From: Ectocarpus siliculosus
Taxonomy: Eukaryota; Sar; Phaeophyceae; Ectocarpales; Ectocarpaceae
Direction: 5' to 3'
Assembly: GCA_000310025.1 (NCBI GenBank)
Contig: FN649751.1
Location: 5,960,331-6,024,330 of the forward strand
Length of the DNA stretch: 64,000 nt
Shown: positions 11,329 to 24,436 of the stretch, one piece after another
How the letters are laid out: the number at the start of each line of letters is the position of its first letter
Numbering within the stretch: position 1 is the stretch's first letter
Made by a program: the position numbers and the translations under genes
The notes under the pieces: model-generated
The model's database searches: none
What the model was told of the DNA's origin: nothing
What the model saw: only the letters and a program-made list of their open reading frames with translations

Positions 11329-14300
11329 CTAGGACTGAACACACTCCGGCGGAGTATCCTCATCAACCCGCCCGACCCGCGCCAGCACCTCTGCTTCCTT
11401 GTCCAACGACGCTTTCTTCTTGTCCAACAATACTGCCTCCTCCTGCAGCCTCGCATTGCCCAGGCCGCGAAGTGGCCCCCGTCCGCCGGGCGCAGCGCAG
11501 GCGGCCCCGCTACCGTCGTAGCCTCCCTTGGTGGAACTCCCACATTCAACGCCCTTGAGGCTCAGCTCTACGCCCTTGTCCTTGGCTCCTCCCCGGCCAG
11601 ACCGGCTCCGGAGGTGGCGCGCCGATGACGAAGACGATGAAGGCCGGCGAACCGCTGCTTGGTTCTCCTTCTGGGTAGAGGGGTCGTCGTCGATGCTGCT
11701 GCTGCTGTCGGTTGCCGGTGGTGTCATCCGCGCGGAAGTCGCGATAGAGTCTTGGAGCTTCTTCTCCTGCCTCTTGTTCACCAGCTGCGAGACAAAGTAT
11801 TCAACGGTTGTATTGGTATAAGATGGGAGCGAAGGGTGGAGGTGACAAGACACAACTATTGTACCATGTCTGAGTTTTGAGATGCAAGAAATCAACAATT
11901 ATTGCGCTCTAACAGCAAGACGTTTTCGTGCGGTACACCAGTCTGCAGTCGCCTTTCGACTTTGTTTTCGCCGGTCTTCGCCCACTTGAGCGTGTCAGGC
12001 TCTCGATCACAACGTCCCTGTCGCGAGCTCGAGACTCCAAAGGTGAGTCCAGTCATAGAACTGCTGTGAACAGTACGCAAAAGTTATTGCAGTCGTTAAG
12101 CTAGACGTAGTGGTGCGGTGGTTCGGTTTCAGATGGCGTTCCTTCTATTGCAATGTCTATACAAGCTATCTGTGCATTGTCCTGGAACTTAACGTAGTCG
12201 TGGTGTGAAGACTATAACAATACAAGATGAATGCGTATGTATGTTTGAAAACTGCACCACAGTACGTTCGAATTCCGTCATGTTACAACCATTCTTTCTG
12301 TGGGGACCTATCTATCACTGAGTGGCACCCACCAGCTCATAGTTAAACTCTCTTGTTTCTAAGGAGACCGGAATGACTGGTGGCAATTATCGGGCTGGGG
12401 CAAGGCCACTGACGTGGTGTCTCCCAGCTCTATGGCGCGCGGCTTGGGGTCAGCTCGACTCTCGGACGATGTAGATTTTCGTTTCGCGGGAGAGGTTTTC
12501 GAGTGAGAGTTCACGTGGCGGGCTGTTTGAGAGATGGTGTGATGGAATTGTATTTCTCCCTTGGAAATAATCCTGAGGATGCGTTGTCCGCCTCCTGCAG
12601 TTGATCGACCCGAACGCAGAGCCTGATGCGGCTGGGAGATATGGCTACGAAGAACACAGGTCCTCGGGAGAAGGAAGATTTCTAGTTTTGTGTGTCGTCA
12701 ATTTGACAACAGAATGCCTAACCTAACCCTGGCGGGAGGGTTGTTTTCTTTCTTTGTATAGGATTAAAGCATGGGAAAAGAGCCAGTGTCAAAACCCCCG
12801 TACTTCCCCCCCTTAAGCGAACGGTCGCCAGTAGAACAAAAGGGACTCCGGGCTACCGCATTGCACCCGAGATTGAGCGTAACGGAAGTAAGGACAACAC
12901 TTTTCCCAAAGGAATGATGAAGCACAAGGACAAGTGAAACGCCATGAAACAAGTGGGCCCTACAAGTGGAAAACTCCGCTCCCTCCCATCCCCCATGAAA
13001 CCGCTGGACCTACGCACCTGCAGCGAGACGAACTGGGCGCGGGCCTCCTCGATCTCCCCGTTCAGCTCGGCGCACCGCTGCTGCTCCCCGTTGAGCTTGG
13101 CGGAGGTGGCGTGGTACTTGAGCAGCAGGTCCTGCTTCTCCTCCTTAAGCGCGGTCATCTCGGCCTCGTGCTCCGCCCTCATCGCCGCCACGCCGCTGCT
13201 TCCCCACTTTCCACCGCTGCGCGTGCTCATCCCACCACCACCACCACTGCCACCACCACCACTGCCACCACCACCACCACCACCACTGCTATTCTCCTGC
13301 AAGGCAAGAATAGGGGGGGGGGGGGGGGTCAGGGATGGGATACTTACGAGCGGAGCAACAACAACGACACTTTCAGTGCCGACACTTTCAGTGCCGATCA
13401 GGTCCAGCTTGCGGGCCGGCGAACCACACGGATCGATCGGTGCCCATCATGTCGGGCGGGCGAACCATACGGATCGATCGCCATTACCATGGTGGGTGAC
13501 ATGATGTAAGATATCACACTCTCCTGGACTGATTTTCAAAGCTTATTTTCTCCGCGGCAAAAAGAGTGGCGGCATCGAAAACGGGGGCGTTAGAGCCGTC
13601 TCGTCGCGGTCTTCCCGGAAGCGCGTCGTTTCACTCAAACCATCCTCTTAGTCTTCGTCGTTCTGTAATCAAGCTTTTGAAAATAGGTCCAAGGAGTGCG
13701 GTATATTTTTGTCCACCTAAGGTGTTTTATTGATTGTTTGCTTTTTTTGTCATGACTTAAAATCAGCGTTTACAGCTTTCGCGCCGCATGCTCCAACCCA
13801 TGGTCACACACGGTAGAGTAGTCTGCTGTGACGAAAACAGAACGTCTTTGGAAACAAAAATCTCCCACCTTCACGTGTGCCACCGTAGCGTGCATGCCGC
13901 CTTTCCTGGCAACGACCAAAGCCCCCCACCAAGAAAAAAAGAGAGATAGAGAAAGGATGCCCTCAAAAATCATCATATTCCACTTGGTTTTAGAGTACCT
14001 CCTCCACCCCGTCCAGGCCCTCTGGGGTTACCCTAGGTGTGCAGGAAAATGATTCTACGGGCACCCTCGGAATAGAAAGAGTCAGATAAAAACCCACGCA
14101 GGTCGTGGGATCTAATTTAGGCACCTGCGCCCTCTGCCTCAGCTCGCGGTTCTCCTCGATAAGCTCCCTCGTCTGCTCGACCAGCTGCAAGTGATCGGCG
14201 TCTCTGGAGGGGTCCGCCCTACCCCCCGCGGCCGCGGACATCCTTAGCTCCTCCGCCTGTCCCCAGTAGAACGTCTTCTCTCGCTCGAGCTTGCGCTTGT

Positions 14301-17300
14301 CCTGTGGAAGGTCGATCGGTCAACAAGATCCGGCCCGACAGGTCCGTGTGGTTCGCTGAATTAATCCGCCTTCGTGCGTGCGGATGAGCGAACGAACCCT
14401 ACAGTACAAAGAATCTGGCACCGCACCACCGCGAATAACATTGTCTCTCTCTCACGTTCCATCGAAACATGCTCACACATGGATGGTATGTATTCTATGT
14501 AATCTGAATCAGTACTTGTATGCGTTACCCCAAATAATCGAAGGCACGGGGTATTGCACGAAACACCACTACCCACCTTGCGGGAACCTAGACAATACAA
14601 TGTGCACTTTGTTCATGCCGATGGTTTTTTTTTTCACCTTCTCTAAGGCGCCCAGTTGACCCTGGAGGTCTCCAATCATCTTCTTCTTGGTGGCGATGCT
14701 CATCTCCCATTGGTCTACGTCTTGGTTGTACGAAACGTCGTCCACCGTGTGGGTCTCGCGGTACCTGGCGAACTGACAGGAGAAAAAAGCGGCGACATCC
14801 GGGAAGTAGATGACGGTCAGTCAACCTCAAAGCACATCGCGTAAGCGCCTTCAAAAGTGCGACCCCCCCCCCCGCCATCGGGGTTGGGTTTTCGTCGCTT
14901 GGCAACGAGGTTGTAAAACAATCCGCCCCCCCCGGTGTTTGCCATCGGGATTGGGGTTTCGTCGCTTGGCAGCGATGTTGTAAAACAAGCCGATCACTTC
15001 GTGAGCTCGGCAACCAGGTTTTTTTCTTTTGCCTTTTTTTGTTTTTTTTGCGGTCACCATGAATGATGGCCGAGTACATGGTGTTGTGCGGGGTCGAGAA
15101 CCCTCACTCCGCGCAAAGGGGGATGATCGCACCACGTTGTGTTAAAATGGTAAAGCACCCTCGAGACAGTTACACAGTGCTTACAACTGTCTCTGGAAGT
15201 GAAAGCACCAGAAAATAAATTAAGTCATACGCAGCTGTCATCCGTACGCAAGGAAGTAAGCATAAGATGCCGAACACCCTTAGCAGGATGTAGCGCACCC
15301 TTCGTGCGACTCGCAAAATACCTCACGGCGCTTCGCGCTTGGTGATGTGAGAGCCTGGCCCGGTGAGAACACGGCGTGCTCCGTCCCGGCTTTGTAGGGA
15401 TGCGAGGTCAATGGTCTAACGACTATGACATGCACGACTATGAGTGTGAGTACACCCCCCCCGCCTCCCTGCAGACAGAGTTAATGAAATCGTTTGCTAT
15501 TTAAGCACAAGGAGTATAAGGTCCCACGGCGTACATACACGTACCTCGCCGGACACAGCAGCCACCTTCGCTTCGTGATCCGCCATCTGCTCCTGCAGCA
15601 GCAACGCCGACTCCTCCCTCTGCTCGCGAGCGTTGGTCTCGAGGCGGCCGATGGCCTTCAGAGCCTCCTGCTTACCCGTTGAAAACTTCTCCTCCAGCTC
15701 TCGCACCTGTTGCTCGGCCTCCTCCTAGATTTACCATGTAGGCAGGCGTTTACGCGCAACGGGGATAAGGGGGTGGGTCAGTGCGTCCTTGATAGGAAGG
15801 AGCCCACCAAATCTCACAGGGCAACAAAGCGCGGGTGGTGAACGTCTGGCTGCCGGCCCTAGAGAAAGCTGACGCAAGTAGCATTCAGCGTTATGTCGGC
15901 TCCTCTTGAACATCCCCAACGCCCGTCATCACCCCCCCCGTAGCAGTCGACCAAAAATAAACACCTTCGCGACAAGACCCCCCCTCCCAAAAAATCATCA
16001 AAGAGGAAACCCCCTCACAAACCGCGGACCCCCCCCCCCGCGCCAGCACCTTCATCCGCGCCTCCTCCGATCGCCCCTTCTCCTCCTCCGCCGTCCTCTC
16101 CCTTGCCACCGCCAATTCCTCCGCGGACGACCTCCTCTCCTCCTGCAGCTTACCCTCCAGCTCCTTCTCGACCTCCGCTACCCGGTTCTCGAAAGCCAGC
16201 CTCGCGTCCGCGAGCTCCCTGGCGGCCTCCTCTTCCTTCCTCGCCGACTCCCTCTTCTCCTTCTCGTGGGCCTCCCGGGCTGCCGCAAGCTCGGCTGCCG
16301 CTCGCTCCGCCTCCCTCGCCGCTGCTTCCCGGAGCTCCGCCCTCTCCCCGCTCCTCTCCTCTTCCACTCGCGCCGCCGCCGCCGCCGCCGCTCCCGCCGC
16401 CGCCGCCATCTCTCCCCGTAGCCCCTCCTCCCGCCGGTCAGACTCCCCCTCCAGGCGGGTGACCGTCGCCCGGTGCTCCTCCCGCAGGGCGACGATCTGG
16501 GACTCGAGGTCGGCGATGCGAGCCCGAGCTTGGGCGAGGGAAAGCTCAGCGGCGGCGCGGACCTCCCGCTCCGAGGCCAGGCTGTCGTGGAACTTGTCCG
16601 CTAGACGGCTGGCGTCTCCGGCTTTCCGCTCGAGGTCCAGGATGGTCTCCTCGGTGGTGTGGTCCACCTGAGGGCGCGTCCGCCCCGCGCGCGGGCGGTG
16701 TGGGTCACATAAGTGGGTGCGTAGGGGAGTTGTACGTGTAGAGGATTTGTTTTGTCTTGCAAGCGGTGGTTGTTNNNNNNNNNNNNNNNNNNNNNNNNNN
16801 NNNNNNNNNNNNNNNNNNNNNNNNNNNNNNNNNNNNNNNNNNNNNNNNNNNNNNNNNNNNNNNNNNNNNNNNNNTGTTGTGGGGGGTGGGGGGGCGTAGA
16901 GGAGTTGTAGAGGAGTATTTAGTCGTGCAGGCGGTGGCTATGTGGGCGGGGTGGGGGGCGCAAGAGGGTCGGGTGTTGTCGACCGATCCAGCAAAGAAGA
17001 GGGAGAGAAAATGACTCGAGCATCGAATCAATTACGCGTGCAACCTTGGCGTTGCTTCGGCGCTCGTCCTTAACCTAGCTCCTATCAACACAAGCCAACC
17101 GGACAACAGCAACACCGAAGCAAACCCATGTGAAAGGGGTACAGCGAGAAGCTGGACCGTCATCGGCCTGGCACTAGAATGGTACTTTTTGTCAGCCGGA
17201 GCCGTGTCAGTGCATTGTACACACCTTAGCCGTCAGCTGCTCGTTAGCAAGTCGAAGCCTTGCCATTTCCTCCATCAGCTCCGGGTTAAACTCCGAGATA

Positions 17301-20300
17301 CCTGTTTCAGGATCGGCAGAGAGAACGCCATGAATCGCACCGCACCATCCACGACAAGCTACGAGTACGTCCGGTCGTGTCGAAATCTTACCCTAGCGCA
17401 GTCGTGTCCGCGAACCCACGAAGACTATGCACACAACATCCATCACTCTCGGCCCCATTTCCAAATCCACGACCGGCGGCTTGCTACGTATGCTCCAACA
17501 AGTCATCGACAATAAACACACGAAACTTTGATTGACCTCTATAGAAACAGTTTGGACATGCGAAGGCAACATTCTTGAATCAGTCCTATGGCGGGAATAG
17601 AATAGCATCCGTGACGGAACCACTCCCTACTACTACTGCCAGCAGTGACGACAACAACCGCGGGGGCACGTAACCCCCCACGATTCCAACGTCGGTCCCA
17701 AAGGCGCCACAACTCCCGCGACGAAAAAAAACTCCTATTTACGACAGCCTGGCCTGCGAAAACACCACCAAGCAGCTCTGCTCCAAGAAACCGATCCCCA
17801 CCTTCCCCAATGCCCCCCCCGGCCCATTCATCCTCGGACCCCTCCGTGTCCCTGGTGTTCCACCTCTCCTGGAGCCTCCGCTGCTCGCCCCTCGCGGTCT
17901 CATAACTTTCCCTGAGATCTTTAACCTCTTGCGACAGCCGCGCCGATTCTTCCCGGGCCGTCTCGAGCTCCCTCGACTGCGTAGGTTTGTTCGGAGAACG
18001 CGTAGATCGCGGCAGACAAAAACGGGACGCATAGGGGCCCAGTAATGGGAAGGGGGGGGGGGCATCATCGGGTCTAAGTTATCGTCACCAACGTTCCTCA
18101 GTGTTGTTATGCCGGGATTTTTTTTTTTTGTTGCTGTCCTGGACCGGTGTCCCCAAAAATCAGAACGCCTTGCGAACCATCACCAAACAACAGGGCCAAA
18201 CTACACGCCTCGATTGGCACGTTGCTGTTGGTAGATGTCCCCAGCCACAGAGCTTGAACACCAGGTACCACGTACAGGGTGCCTGCACCAGGTGGGAGAC
18301 ACAAGGATTCTTCGTTGTTACGGTAGCCGGACCTGCCACGTCAATTGATATTATGCCCCAAACTTGTCTCCTCTCTGTCTCGCTATCGTTTTCGTTTTTT
18401 TTTTTCCTCCCCTCCGCCGCCCTTTTGATGTGTTCGGATTGCGGAGCAACAGGAGCAGTTTCTCTCGGTAATAGACCGGGAAGAGGGCCCAGATCCACCT
18501 TTCATGTTGGTCGATATCTCCACCCACAAGCGACGAACACCTGATGTGGTGGATGCTACAGAAAGCCAACGACATCAGCTTGTGTGCCATCGTTTGGTTC
18601 AAGTTGCACGGCCCAGCGTCATACCCCGTCTGTTCAACCAGACCTGTCTCCAAGTCAGCGGTGTGTGACCCTCGTAACAAGCACAGACTGCGAAACAATC
18701 GCGGAAAACTGGTATACAGCGTCTAGTAGGATGTGTAAGTACTGAATGGTCTTGTTTCAGCAGCCCACGTAGACCCGGGGTGGCGCCAGATGGGTGTAAG
18801 TGCGCCAAACCGCTTGCCCGGGGATGATATGGGAAAAAGTCCCACATCGGAAAAAAGCCTGATTACTGGGTCGGTGTTTTTCCAACGTTGTTTCCCCTGC
18901 CCAGAACGCCGCACGCCCTCGTTTCCCTTCGTTTCTTCTGCTTCTGCAGGAAGGACTTGTCAGGACTATAGCTACTCGGAGGTGCCTTCATACGTGACGG
19001 TGGTGGGTTGTAGTGGCGGCGGTGCCGGAAAAGGTCGAAAAATATAATAAACAAAAAAATCCCGGCATAATAACACTGTTCTTGCATAGCCACATACATT
19101 TTCTGCCGTTGCACAGAAAGACAAACATCAGAAAAAAGAGCTTGGAGGACGACTTCTCTTCACATATCGCTTCTCGCGGTCCTATCTCCAGTGAGCTCTG
19201 GCGACTTGGCCTGGAGCGGGTAGTGGTGCATGCACGTGCCAGTGTCAGGAAAAGGCCTTGCTTCAGAGACCTGGTACGGTATGGTCGGGGTGCCTCGCTG
19301 TTCTGTTGGCCTGCCCAAGACTCGCGCCAGAGTAGATGGGACGAACCCACACACAAACACAAACACACACAACACAACACACACACAAGACATGTTAGAC
19401 TGCGGCTACGGGAAGGATGGGGAAGACGACGCCACGCACCCTTAAGAACCCACCTGTTCGCGGCTTGCCACCTCCATGTCCGTTTGGGAGCGGCGGTATT
19501 GGCCCACCTGTCGCCTCAGCTGGGGGATCTGGGTCACTTCGGTCTCTAGTCTCAGGCAGCGATCGAGCACCTGGTCGGAGTTTTACCAAAAGAGTCAGTG
19601 GCATGGCGTGGAGGGTGTATTACAAAGTGAGAGGCTACGCCAAGGCCAGCCCAGTCGGTGGCCCGGAGAGGTCAAAAGCAATGTTCGGGAGAGCATGCGT
19701 GGAAGCGCATTCAAGAGAGAGTAGAAGGACCGAGAGGTAAAACACGTGCAGAGCAATACTAGCACCACGCACGAGGTAGACCCAGCCGTAGGTTGACTAG
19801 GACGTGCGTGCGAGTACCCCGGTGGTGAAACTAAACAACGAGAGGACGCAATTTACAGCGATGGCATGGAAAAAACCCCGGGAAAAAAAACACAGTCCCG
19901 GAGAGGTGACCAAGTCTACGAAGTACTACAAGACGTTTCAGGCGGTACAGTACGTAGCAGGGACCACAATATGCTGACCGTGGGCATGAGAAGCGAGTTG
20001 GACAGAGCCTCAGCGCCGCAAGCAGCTGACGATTTTTTGAGCACGATGATTTTCAGCAGATGACAACTTTCTATTCGCGGCCTAGACGGTACAATCCAAC
20101 AGCAGCAGACCGCTGGGCAACGCCAACCTTGAACCTTGCTCCTGGCGATGGAACGCTGGCTTACCTCAGCGTGCGCCTTCTCTTCTCTCTTGAGCTGGCC
20201 CGGCAAGCCACTCAGCTCCTCGATCTTCTCGCGGTACCTTGTTTTCATTTTTGTCGTCGAGCAAAAGCGGTCGAAACGAAGCGGCGCGAGAGCGATCGAA

Positions 20301-23300
20301 TGGTGCATTGGGAGCCTCGTGGCAGGTGTCATCCGCCGATACACACAGTGCGCCCGGAAGGAAGGGCACGACATTGTCGTCAGAGAAAAAGAACAAACAG
20401 ATCGACGGGAACCTACTTGAGTAGGCATGCAAATGGGAAGGTAGGTACGACAAAGCGACGCATCCACTGAAGCAGAAAAGTAAATAGCAGGGTTTGACCT
20501 CGCTGACCCAGGGATGCCTTTAGACTGTACGAGAAGGCAATGCTACAGTATCATAGCTGCATTAGACATGGTGCTGACCATCTCACCCTGTGTAGAACAA
20601 ACAAGATCGCCCTGTGCTTTGCGGCTGCTGGAAAAATCTTTGCAAGACGAACCCTTACCCTTCAACCCAACGTGAAACCGCGCAGAATTTTTCGCGACTG
20701 ACCTTTTGCTTTCTGCTAAACGTTCACAGCAACCGCACGACCATAAATCCGTTCAAGCACACCCAGCACCACCCTTCCACAGCACCCGTTCACCTTGAGA
20801 GGGTGTCCTCCAGCTTAGAAAGCTTGGCCTCCGCGGGCCTGAGGATGTCCACGTCGTCTCGCAAGCGCAGGACCTCCTCCTCGAACGACTCCAAAGCCGA
20901 CGCCTACACCGAACCGAAAACAACGGCGAGGCGAAGCGTTACCAGAGGGAAAACTCCAGTTTTACCGCACGCATGCATCGTGCGCGCACTTCGCGGCATA
21001 CAAGGCTGCTGCTTCTCATCCTAAGCTAAAATAGTTGATTCTTGTGCATTTGCCAATACGAGGGGGGACTGTTCCGTGGCTGTGCGCGAAATGCGTGAGT
21101 ACATTCTGCTCGCGTCGTGCCTGCAACTACCTCAGGAAAAAAAAAGAAACAGGGAATCGTCGCCGCCACGCTGGGCTACGATGCCATATTCCACCACACA
21201 TGTCAGGGCTAACCACTGCTGTTCTTAGGAATCCCCAAAGTTCTAGATGGGGGGAGTTTCAGCCAGCATGAACTAGCGGCGCCGAGTTCGAGATAGCGAG
21301 GGCGCCACGGCCACCTCGCCACACGGCGCGACAAACTTATCAGACAGAAGTTTCCTTCTCGGGTGACGTAAATCAGCATCGACATGTGGCGGCCCGCATC
21401 TACGGCCACTATGTGGATGATCGAACACAGGTGACGAGAAAAGCATCATGTTCACGCTCCCTGTGAGCTATTGTGACGATGTCTGTTCATGCGATACGGC
21501 TGGGCGGGGGGAGCGGGACGCAAGACGGGGTACGTGGATACGCTACCCGCCCGGCTGTCGCGAAACCCCTTGAACGGCGTAGGGGCCAGCGCCTAAAGGG
21601 CAGGCGAGATGGAGCACTACCAACACTGATGTACGGGGGCATGCTTGGGGCGGGACAACACTGTAAAGCGTGTTGCCGTTTCGGTATCGTTAACCCTTAC
21701 GTGACTGGGTTGATTTGACTTTTTTTTTCCGGCTCACACAGCAAATCGACCCCACGATATTACTATCGCAAAAATTGAAAAAAATAATGACAAATTACAC
21801 AATTCCGTCCTAAAGATAGGGAGGGGTTATCGTGCATGCTACCGTGCATGTAGTCCCGAAAACCCTTTCTCTTGAGCGAACATTGCACACAGTACACGGA
21901 CCTCCTTCACTCCCATTATTCTGGACCACACACTCCGCAGTCATGACCGCATCAGGCATCGAGGCAGTACTTTAGTATCCGCTCCGGTGTACGTCATCTC
22001 TGCCCTCCATCGGGCAAGCGGGACCCCGGGTTGATCACATGTTCGGGTGCTGTATGTAGTATGTACCCTCCGGTGGTATTTTCCGTTTGGATCATATAGC
22101 AGTAGGCAGTAGATTGGATCTGGAAAGAAAGGACATATCTGCCCCACATCAGAGACATTACTGCGTGTACCCCTGCGCACATTGCTCATGTGTGTGCTTG
22201 TGTGGTGGGCTGCCTCTTGTCTCTCTGCTGGGCTTTACGGCGCAGGGTTTTTTCTGCTTGGCGAGGCACGCCAGCGATCTTTCGGCACACAAAGTTATCG
22301 TACTGCTATCGTGCATGTAGTCACATAAGGGTTGAAGCGTTTCGGCAACCCCAGAGCACGCCTCAACACAAGCCTTCCCAACGCGTAGGAGGTACATACA
22401 TGGGTGTGCCATACCATCCCTGAATACAGGCGCCCCCGCTTCGAACAAAGAGAGGAGGCAGACATGCGACTAGGGGTCAGAAGAGACACACGAAAACGAC
22501 AGCAGTACCATGCAGGTCTCTCACCCTCTCTTCGGCCTCGGTAGCCCTCTCCTTCAGCGCGACCATCTCCGTCTCGAACTCCGCTCGCATCTCCCTTTCC
22601 ACCGCGATCACGGCGTCCTCCTCGGAGATCGTCACCCTCTCTGCCGCCTGCCGGGCCTTCCAGAGGTCCTCTCGCAGCTCTTCCTCCCTTTCGGCGGCAG
22701 CGTCGCGCTGGGCTTTGACGCCTGTTACCGCTTCCGCGCGGGCGGCGGCGGCGCGTTCGAGCTGGTCTTTGAGTCGCGACACCTCGGCCTTGAGGTCGAC
22801 AACCTGCAGTTGTGTTTTGTCGAGGGGGTGGTGCGCGTTCCGTTGGCTTTCGCGGTGTTTGCATGCGCTCATTCACGCCCGTACCATTCAACGTTGCACG
22901 GAACGGGAATAAAGAAGCATTCTACACACACACACACTGATACCCAAACGCATCCAAAGATCGGCACTATTAGCAGCGGCTGTTTTCCCTCACCTCCACG
23001 GCAGTAGCAGTCCAGCCGGCCGCGCAACTCGCAGGCGGCGCAGGAGGGGCTAACGATGTGGCAGAAGCTGCGGTCGCTCCGACAAGAGCTTCCTCGGCTT
23101 CTTCCATGTCAAGGGTGCGCCCCTCGCGCGGCGGCCTGGGCCCCACCCGCGCCGCGCGTTCCCCCGTCCCGCCCCCTGTCGAGACCTTGGACTTCCGGCG
23201 GGCGCTCCTCCTTGGGTGGGGGGAGTACCAGCTTTTCAATCCCAGGTCGTCTTCTTCGTCAGAGCGGCTGCTATCGTAGGACGACCCGCTGGTGGTGATG

Positions 23301-23881
23301 CTAGTGCGGCGCCTGCGGCTGCCGCCGCTTAAAGGAGAGAGGTGTGCCGCCGCGCTCGCAGCGGGGGATCCCGCGAAGCTGCTGCTGGCGCCGCCGTCGC
23401 CGTCATCCCTGTAAGGGGAGCCGGCTTCGGAGCTGCTCGCGTCGCCGTCTTCGTCCGACGGCTCCTCGCCGGCCACGACATGCCTCAGAACGCTCTGCAC
23501 GTCGGTGTCGAGGGACATGATTTGGCGGATGAAGGTCGCCCGGCCGGCGCAGCTGTCTTGGCAAGTGTGGTGCAACAAGGCCTCCAGACACGTAACTGCC
23601 ATATCTCTCTTGCTGTCTTCCTCGGTGGGGACTTGGACATCTTCCTCGATCAAATCGGCCGAGTGCAGATACAAAAAGACGCCGGCCCACCCAGAAGCGG
23701 TTGCTTGCCCATTACTGTCGTGGTCGTCGTGGTCGTCGCCTAAGATAGTGCGGGCGATCGGGATGAGAGCGTCGCCGTTGGTGAAGTCCGCCAAAGAGGC
23801 TGCCGGTGCTGCCCCTTCTGGGAAGGAAGAGTTGAACGTGTTTGCCCACGCTACGAGACCTTGCTCATGGCGACCATCCAT
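11329..23881 (-). CDS. HOOK-domain coiled-coil protein (13 exons)
   Basis: Exons in transcript order: 23881-22994, 22803-22525, 20903-20794, 20237-20165, 19570-19454, 17976-17802, 17301-17225, 16667-16050, 15724-15545, 14772-14638, 14301-14125, 13296-13018, 11784-11329. They join in phase to 1187 residues. The start is the ATG at 23881 (MDGRHEQGLVAWANTF). Residues 1 to about 140 look like the HOOK domain, the calponin-homology-like fold that binds dynein light intermediate chain: WANTF, FTNGDALIPIARTIL, and FIRQIMSLDTDVQSVL, which parallels the IQRIMSLEEEVQ signature. A disordered Ser/Arg/Glu-rich linker to about 296 follows, then long heptad-rich coiled coil. ISEFNPELMEEMARLRLANE resembles the HOOK-family stretch with EYREKLIRLQHEN. 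The protein is longer than animal HOOKs (about 700) and has poly-Gly and poly-Ala insertions. The role as a dynein or cargo adaptor is inferred from the family. Extra small phase-0 exons, especially near the gap at 16775, cannot be excluded. Confidence 0.8.
13506..13712. mobile_element. Decayed inverted-repeat element related to 59506-59721
   Basis: The left end (CTGGACTGATTTTCAAAGCT) and right end (inverted AAGCTTTTGAAAATAGGTCC) form terminal inverted repeats. The same core (GGACCGATTTTCAAAGCT) forms the arms of the element at 59506-59721. It lies in the HOOK-gene intron 13297-14124. The ends are eroded and the family is non-coding. Confidence 0.6.
14872..14990. repeat. Intronic tandem duplication, 67-bp unit
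   Basis: Two copies of GCCATCGGG(G/A)TTGGG and TTTCGTCGCTTGGCA(A/G)CGA followed by GTTGTAAAACAA lie head to tail in the HOOK-gene intron 14773-15544. Confidence 0.85.
16775..16874. other. Assembly gap (100 N)
   Basis: One hundred N lie inside the HOOK-gene intron between the exons at 17225-17301 and 16050-16667. The round size suggests a placeholder of unknown true length. The flanks share GGTGG and GTGTAGAGGA-type G-rich motifs, so a collapsed tandem repeat is likely. Confidence 0.95.
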
Positions 23882-24199
23882 GAGTGTCAAGTCAGCCTCA
23901 AGAAGTCACAGCTCCGTGCCGTTGGAGATGGTTGTCCCTTTGCGGGGAGCAAACGTGCAGTGTGCGTGTGTGCGTGGGGAGTGCCGGGGAGTGGCAGCGC
24001 AAAGCGGGGCAACTATTCTTGACGTTGGACAATTTATTGTCGAGGGGGGGCCTCTGATTTTACGGACCCCCCCCCCGCCAGACACTACCAAACCGAGGAA
24101 GCTGCTCCACAGCAGTGTAGTGCGTGAGGTGCAGTGACTTCAAGCAAGTCGAGCTGAGAGAGACAAACAGGCAGACGATAAAGCTCGAGGAGCACCACT
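23882..24199. promoter_or_regulatory. Probable shared divergent promoter
   Basis: This 318-bp stretch lies between the HOOK-gene ATG (23881, -) and the ATG of the 24200 reading frame (+). It contains G/C homopolymer runs but no TATA box that I can support. The call rests on head-to-head layout only. Confidence 0.35.
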
Positions 24200-24436
24200 A
24201 TGGACGAGAACTTCGACCCAAATCGAGCTGTACATCGGCCGAGTGGCGCCGTAAGCAGTGAGCCATCCCCCTCGAAAGAGGTTGCAGACGAGGATGCGCC
24301 GCTCGTTGCTGTGCTCAGCGCGTTGGGGGATGGGCAAGTGGCTATCGCGGGGGACGTTGTGGCCATACGGGCGGGACCAGAGACTTACCATCCTGTCAAG
24401 GCGTTGAAGGTACTGCTTGAAGAATTGAAGGGGTGA
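24200..24436 (+). CDS. Small ORF (78 aa), possible 5' exon of the Zwilch-like gene
   Basis: The open frame starts MDENFDPNRAVHRPSG and ends HPVKALKVLLEELKG before TGA. It has ordinary amino-acid composition and is not the shadow of another gene. Two donors could truncate it: GTACTG after the KALK codons (phase 0), or GTGATA just before the stop. The Zwilch-like frame at 25514 is preceded by an acceptor-like GCGGAGCAG. Known Zwilch proteins have roughly 40 residues, with a helical segment, ahead of the region matching VIILSCLTKAP. This ORF could therefore encode that N-terminus, perhaps with an unseen exon between. A stand-alone small protein or chance ORF is also possible. Confidence 0.35.
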   Translation: MDENFDPNRAVHRPSGAVSSEPSPSKEVADEDAPLVAVLSALGDGQVAIAGDVVAIRAGPETYHPVKALKVLLEELKG

